Positions 59,867-64,000 of a DNA stretch of 64,000 nt are shown piece after piece. Origin of the DNA: Haoranjiania flava. Its GTDB lineage: Bacteria > Bacteroidota > Bacteroidia > Chitinophagales > Chitinophagaceae. The stretch is taken from assembly GCF_025631005.1 (NCBI RefSeq), contig NZ_JAOTPL010000010.1, positions 62,001 through 126,000 of the forward strand, in the 5' to 3' direction. How positions within the stretch are numbered: position 1 is the stretch's first letter; every line of letters starts with the position of its first letter. The position numbers were made by a program, and so were the translations under genes. Below the pieces are notes generated by a model. That model saw only the letters and a program-made list of their open reading frames with translations, was not told where the DNA came from and made no database searches.

Positions 59867-62089
59867 ATGGCAATTCGTATAATATCTTTACTGTTATTTT
59901 TCTTTAGCAGCGCAGCAGCTCTTTCTCAATCAACTGCAAAGCAGCCGGTAGATTATGTAAATCCTTATATGGGGAATATCAGCCATCTTTTGGTGCCCAC
60001 CTATCCAACCATACATTTGCCTAACAGTTTATTAAGGGTTTACCCGGAAAGAGATGATTATACAAGCAATAGAATAAAGGGATTGCCCATTATGATATCG
60101 AGCCACAGAGGCAGAAGTGTGTTCGGGTTGAGTATGCAATACGTGGGACAACAACTGCAGAGCAATAAGCATTATACCTACGATAATGAAATAATTAAAC
60201 CGTATTACTATGAAGTAGACTTAGACGAAGCAAATGTACACGTACGTTTTGCACCTTCGCACCAGTCTGCTATCTATGCCATACAACCCCGGCAAAAGGA
60301 AAGCTTTTATCTTGTATTAAATTCTTCAAACGGTCAGCTTTCCACGAAAGGAAAAAATGCTTTTTCAGGTTTCCAGGCACTGGAAGGATCGCCCACTAAA
60401 GTTTATATTTATTTAGAAACCAATATTGACCCGCAAAAAATTGAGTATCTGGAGAGCAATAATCAAAAAGAAAAAACTGTTGCTTTAAAATTTCCTGCCT
60501 CAGCTGAAATAAAAATCCGCTACGGAATATCGCTGATCAGCGAAGAGCAGGCCATGCGCAATGTAAGAAGAGAAATAAAAGATTATAACCTGGACAAGGT
60601 AGCGCAAAAAGGCCGGATGTTATGGAATGATAAACTCTCAAAGCTGCATGTACAGGGCGATGATAACAGGAAAGTAATTTTCTATACATCCTTATACAGA
60701 ACCTACGAAAGAATGGTGAATGTATCTGAAGACGGCAAATACTTTAGTCCTTTTGATGGTAAGATTCACAGCGATGGCGGCAAGCCATTCTATAATGACG
60801 ATTGGATTTGGGATACCTATCGCGCCACACACCCTTTGCGTGTGCTGATAGAGCCTGAAATGGAAAGTCATATGGTCAATTCTTTTGTGCGCATGGCCGA
60901 GCAAATGGATAATTTATGGATGCCTACCTTCCCGGAAATTACCGGCGACAGCAGAAGGATGAACTCGAACCATGCCGTTGCAACTGTTTTGGATGCATAC
61001 GCCAAAGGCCTGCGTGGCTTTGATGCCAACAAAGCTTATGATGCTTCCAAAAAAGCAATTACAGAAAAAACGCTGGCGCCATGGTCTGCAAAAAAAGCCG
61101 GCAGCCTTGATCAGTTCTATAAAAAACATGGCTATTTTCCTGCCTTGCCCCACGGCGAAAAAGAAACTGTTGCTGAAGTGCACCCTTTTGAAAAACGGCA
61201 GCCTGTAGCTGTAACCCTGGGTACGGTGTATGACGAATGGTGCCTGGCGCAGCTGGCAAAACAAATAGGCAATCAGCAAGACTATGAATATTTTTTGCCA
61301 CGCAGCTTAAACTACAGGAAAATCTTCCATCCCGAAACGCATTTTTTTCATCCGAAGGATGAGCAGCATAATTTTATACAACCCTTTGACTACCGTAATT
61401 CCGGCGGCATCGGCGCACGTGAGGCTTACGGCGAAAATAACGGTTGGGTATATCGCTGGGATGTACCCCACAATGTTGCCGATCTTATAGAGTTAATGGG
61501 AGGCGAAAAGAATTTTTCGGCTAATTTGGATGAGATGTACAATACGCCATTAGGTACAAGTAAATTTTCTTTCTATGCACAGTTGCCCGACCATACAGGC
61601 AATGTAGGCCAGTTCTCCATGGCGAATGAGCCTTCGCTGCACATACCATATTTATACAATTACTCAGGCCAACCGTGGAAGACGCAGAAGCGAATTTACA
61701 CACTTATTGACCAATGGTTTAGAAACGACCTGATGGGTATTCCGGGCGATGAAGACGGGGGCGGCATGTCTGCTTTCGTTGTATTTAGCATGATGGGTTT
61801 TTATCCTGTAACGCCCGGCATGCCGATGTATGTGATAGGCACACCCATGTTTCAGAATGCTACCATTGATGTAGGCAATAAGAAAATAAAATTAATAGCT
61901 GTTAATTATGCTTTAGAGAACAAATACATACAGTCCATGAAGGTTGATGGCAGATCCTGGGACCAGTCATGGATCAGCCATGCCGACCTCGTGAAGGCAA
62001 ACAATATAGAATTTATTATGGGCAAATACCCCAATAAAAAATGGGCGGCATCTTCACGTCCCCCATCTTTTACTATGAAATTTCCATAA
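59867..62089 (+). CDS. GH92 family glycosidase, divergent
   Basis: A 740-residue exported protein (signal peptide ending ALSQ) of glycoside hydrolase family 92. C-terminal family motifs are kept in altered form: WDTYRATHPL, NEPSLHIPYLYNYSGQPW and GDEDGGGMSAFVVFSMMGFYPVTPG (GNDDCGQMSAW in the other GH92 here). The N-terminal GHTYPG-x-x-VPFG motif is replaced by SHLLVPTYPTIHLPNSLLRVYP. It may act on a mannoside linkage different from the classic alpha-1,2, or on another sugar. It closes the SusCD locus, suggesting that mannose-rich glycans are the target (inference). Confidence 0.9.
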   Translation: MAIRIISLLLFFFSSAAALSQSTAKQPVDYVNPYMGNISHLLVPTYPTIHLPNSLLRVYPERDDYTSNRIKGLPIMISSHRGRSVFGLSMQYVGQQLQSNKHYTYDNEIIKPYYYEVDLDEANVHVRFAPSHQSAIYAIQPRQKESFYLVLNSSNGQLSTKGKNAFSGFQALEGSPTKVYIYLETNIDPQKIEYLESNNQKEKTVALKFPASAEIKIRYGISLISEEQAMRNVRREIKDYNLDKVAQKGRMLWNDKLSKLHVQGDDNRKVIFYTSLYRTYERMVNVSEDGKYFSPFDGKIHSDGGKPFYNDDWIWDTYRATHPLRVLIEPEMESHMVNSFVRMAEQMDNLWMPTFPEITGDSRRMNSNHAVATVLDAYAKGLRGFDANKAYDASKKAITEKTLAPWSAKKAGSLDQFYKKHGYFPALPHGEKETVAEVHPFEKRQPVAVTLGTVYDEWCLAQLAKQIGNQQDYEYFLPRSLNYRKIFHPETHFFHPKDEQHNFIQPFDYRNSGGIGAREAYGENNGWVYRWDVPHNVADLIELMGGEKNFSANLDEMYNTPLGTSKFSFYAQLPDHTGNVGQFSMANEPSLHIPYLYNYSGQPWKTQKRIYTLIDQWFRNDLMGIPGDEDGGGMSAFVVFSMMGFYPVTPGMPMYVIGTPMFQNATIDVGNKKIKLIAVNYALENKYIQSMKVDGRSWDQSWISHADLVKANNIEFIMGKYPNKKWAASSRPPSFTMKFP

Positions 62090-62568
62090 TATTTCCAAAT
62101 AATTTTACTAAACACGATAAAAACTTTATGGTAAATTTCATTTGTGCATACTCGCTGATTGTGCCTAACCGAACATAGTTGTTAAGGCTTTATGCCATAT
62201 CGCTTTATCAATTGCCTGTTCTAATTAATCACTGATCACTTTAGGTACAGGTTAATTCAGGGGTTTAAGTCAGGCTTATATGTAAGGAAGATTGATCTTT
62301 GCTGAAGCGTGTTGATAAATGATCTATTTCTTATTAAAATATTTTTTCAAAAGCCAGGACAATAAGCAAAAATTGAGCGGCTTTTGTTATAGGCATTAGC
62401 ATGCTAATCAAAAGCCAGGTGTAATATTTCTCTTTAAGCAAAGATATAGTGAGCAATAAGTATCAGCAACAATAAATCTATAGTTTATAATTACTACATG
62501 AACCTCCGAATTTTTCAGAGAAGCCCATTCTGCGAACGTGGGTACAACTCCCGTTTGCGCTGGGAAAG
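62090..62568. other. Non-coding gap between convergent genes with palindromes
   Basis: No gene seen. Contains a 12-bp direct repeat TCAAAAGCCAGG at 62347 and 62408, an 8-bp inverted pair CAAAAGCC/GGCTTTTG (62348-62386) and the perfect 14-bp palindrome ATTAGCATGCTAAT at 62395-62408. A longer imperfect hairpin with arms CCCA/TGGG and GCGAACG/CGTTTGC at 62524-62564 lies 4 bp beyond the DUF445 stop. Their role is unknown. Confidence 0.6.
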
Positions 62569-63816
62569 CTAAGATAACAACACCGTAAGAATGTGAATGA
62601 TCAATCCCACCAAACCGCCGACCAGCGTACCATTGATGCGGATAAACTGCAGGTCTTTTCCTACTTCCAGTTCCAGCTTGTTGCTAAGCTCTTTGCCTTC
62701 CCAGTTGCCAACTGTATTGCTGATGAGGCTGCTTACTTTCTGGGAATTGTGCAGGATGTAATTGTAAGCATTATACTTTATCCATTTATCTATTTTGGAG
62801 CGGAGTTCTCCGTCATTATTGAGATTGTCTCCAATTTCGTGAATGGTTTTAATGATATATCGCCTGATGCCTGAGTTCTCAGCATTCAGGTCCTCCAGGG
62901 CGCTTGCTTTGATCTTTGCCCAGATGTCTTTTGAATAATTATCCAGCTTTTCATTTGCCAGCAGATCGTTGCGCAGGTTGTCCAGTTCATTTTTCCACTT
63001 CTCAGATGAGCGCAGATCAGCTTCGAATAAGTATAGTTGTTGTTCCAGTTCTTTTCTGATCGGATGTTTTTTATCTGTTTCAATCTCGTTGATGTAGGTG
63101 TTGATGCCTTTGATAAGTTTATTGGCTATCAGGTTGTCTACAAATCCCGGGATAAGTATGGAGCTTTCTTTTTTCACCCTGTCCCGCACTACATCTTCAT
63201 TTTCCTGTACGTACATTTTAATTTTACCCAGTGCAAAATTTATCAGGCGTTCATGCTCATTTTTATCAATAAAATACTTTACTGCATTTGCCAGGATGCC
63301 GTTCAGGTCTATATCCTGCACCAGGCTCTTTCCTTTTTTGTAAATCATTGCAGCTACAAAATCATCGTCAAGCTTCTCTACAATATCTTTTAGTATATGG
63401 ATAAGTTCATTGGAAAAAGCCTGTACATTTTTCTCTTTTCCCAGCCATGTGGCTACAGTTGAAGCTATGGAGATTTTTTCAATGTATGGCCGGATATTTT
63501 TGTCGTTTAAAAAATTGGATACTACAAAATCGCCGAGGTTGTTGCCGATCCTTTCTTTACTGTTTTGTATAAGGTTGGTATGCGGAATGCGCAACCCGAG
63601 CGGGTAGTGAAACAAAGCTGTGACTGCAAACCAGTCTGCCAGTGCGCCTACCATGCCTGCCTCGGAAAAAGCTTCTACATAGCCGATCCATGCAGCATTG
63701 CTTTGTTTATGTAAAATAACAGTGATGATGTATATAAAAACCATCAGCACGAACAGCCCGGTTGCAAGCCTTTTGTGCTTACGCAATTGAAGTTCTTTTT
63801 CGTCTACAGTTGCCAT
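62569..63816 (-). CDS. DUF445 family membrane protein
   Basis: A 415-residue protein of the DUF445 (YjiN) family. Two hydrophobic helices near the N-terminus (about 17-35 and 47-66, with GMVGALADWFAVTALF, the family signature), a long helical soluble region and a C-terminal hydrophobic helix after the conserved INGTLVGGLVGLIIH. Function unknown. Divergent from surE. Confidence 0.92.
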   Translation of the reverse strand: MATVDEKELQLRKHKRLATGLFVLMVFIYIITVILHKQSNAAWIGYVEAFSEAGMVGALADWFAVTALFHYPLGLRIPHTNLIQNSKERIGNNLGDFVVSNFLNDKNIRPYIEKISIASTVATWLGKEKNVQAFSNELIHILKDIVEKLDDDFVAAMIYKKGKSLVQDIDLNGILANAVKYFIDKNEHERLINFALGKIKMYVQENEDVVRDRVKKESSILIPGFVDNLIANKLIKGINTYINEIETDKKHPIRKELEQQLYLFEADLRSSEKWKNELDNLRNDLLANEKLDNYSKDIWAKIKASALEDLNAENSGIRRYIIKTIHEIGDNLNNDGELRSKIDKWIKYNAYNYILHNSQKVSSLISNTVGNWEGKELSNKLELEVGKDLQFIRINGTLVGGLVGLIIHILTVLLS

Positions 63817-63938
63817 TAGGTAATTTTAGAAATAGTTATAAAGATAATGATCCGCAATAATAAATTGCATTTAATTAATTAAAAATAAACCTAATTGTTG
63901 GTATCAATTATTAAATTGCAGCCTTCATAAATTTTTGT

Positions 63939-64000
63939 ATGGCAAAAAAAACTAAACAAACCAGTGGCAAAAAACCATTAATACTTGTTACAAATGACGA
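63939..64000 (+). CDS. surE: 5'/3'-nucleotidase SurE (N-terminal start only)
   Basis: The frame from ATG 63939 reads a Lys-rich start and then KKPLILVTNDD up to the window edge. ILVTNDD is the metal-binding N-terminal motif of SurE, which removes phosphate from nucleoside monophosphates in stationary phase. Only about 20 codons are visible. Confidence 0.8.
   Translation, partial: MAKKTKQTSGKKPLILVTND

Noticed and set aside
62524..62568. Hairpin with GTGGGTACAACTCCC as a tRNA fragment.
   Set aside because: Only a T-arm-like piece is visible; no acceptor, D or anticodon arms fit.

Overview
The window looks like chromosome of a Bacteroidota member, most likely in or near Chitinophagaceae (inference). 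Perfect TAnnTTTG minus-7 boxes precede many genes and Shine-Dalgarno motifs are absent. It carries a sigma/FecR/SusC/SusD locus, several families I know mainly from Bacteroidota (DUF4292, DUF3823, DUF4199, DUF6952) and a clade II (Sec-type) nitrous oxide reductase cluster. No phage, transposase, rRNA or CRISPR array was seen.

Layout. 1-7.9 kb: end of a DUF4126 membrane protein, an orphan heme-copper-oxidase-like protein behind an FNR-like palindrome, a peptide-binding lipoprotein, an M1 peptidase, a lipoprotein behind a repeat array, and hisB split by a frame change at an A10 tract. 8-15.8 kb: the nos cluster, transcribed leftwards as cytochrome c, nosZ, FAS1 lipoprotein, membrane protein, nosL, nosD, nosF, nosY, with a convergent Crp/Fnr regulator. 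16-28.5 kb: rarA, a GH92 mannosidase divergent from a Fic-HTH protein with an inverted-repeat operator, a 270-bp tandem repeat block, acyl-CoA ligase, NUDIX, ABC-F and recQ. 29-46 kb: pflB and pflA, housekeeping genes (acpH, ispF, dut, hisS, ppc), envelope genes (DUF4292 lipoprotein, EnvC-like protein), a deoxyhypusine-synthase-like gene and a peroxiredoxin/thioredoxin/DUF6952 operon. 46-51 kb: two tRNAs and an aminotransferase, glycosyltransferase, DUF4199 and dihydroorotase-like operon. 51-62 kb: a polysaccharide utilisation locus with ECF sigma, FecR, SusC, frameshifted SusD, DUF3823 and GH92. 62-64 kb: DUF445 and the start of surE.

Physiology suggested: a heterotroph that digests mannose-rich glycans, can ferment through pyruvate formate-lyase and can use N2O as an electron acceptor when oxygen is low.

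The most unusual content is a dispersed family of about 17 intergenic hairpin units of 87-107 bp at eight loci. Units usually begin ATGAAA followed at once by a stop codon (TAG, TAA or TGA). They fold by pairing their ends and finish in an A-rich ...ACAC leader. At six loci the last unit is followed in register by the ATG of a real gene, so the gene start occupies the position of the next repeat unit. One array lies inside the nos operon. A sequence-unrelated version with the same architecture lies in the polysaccharide locus. I know of no description of such elements.
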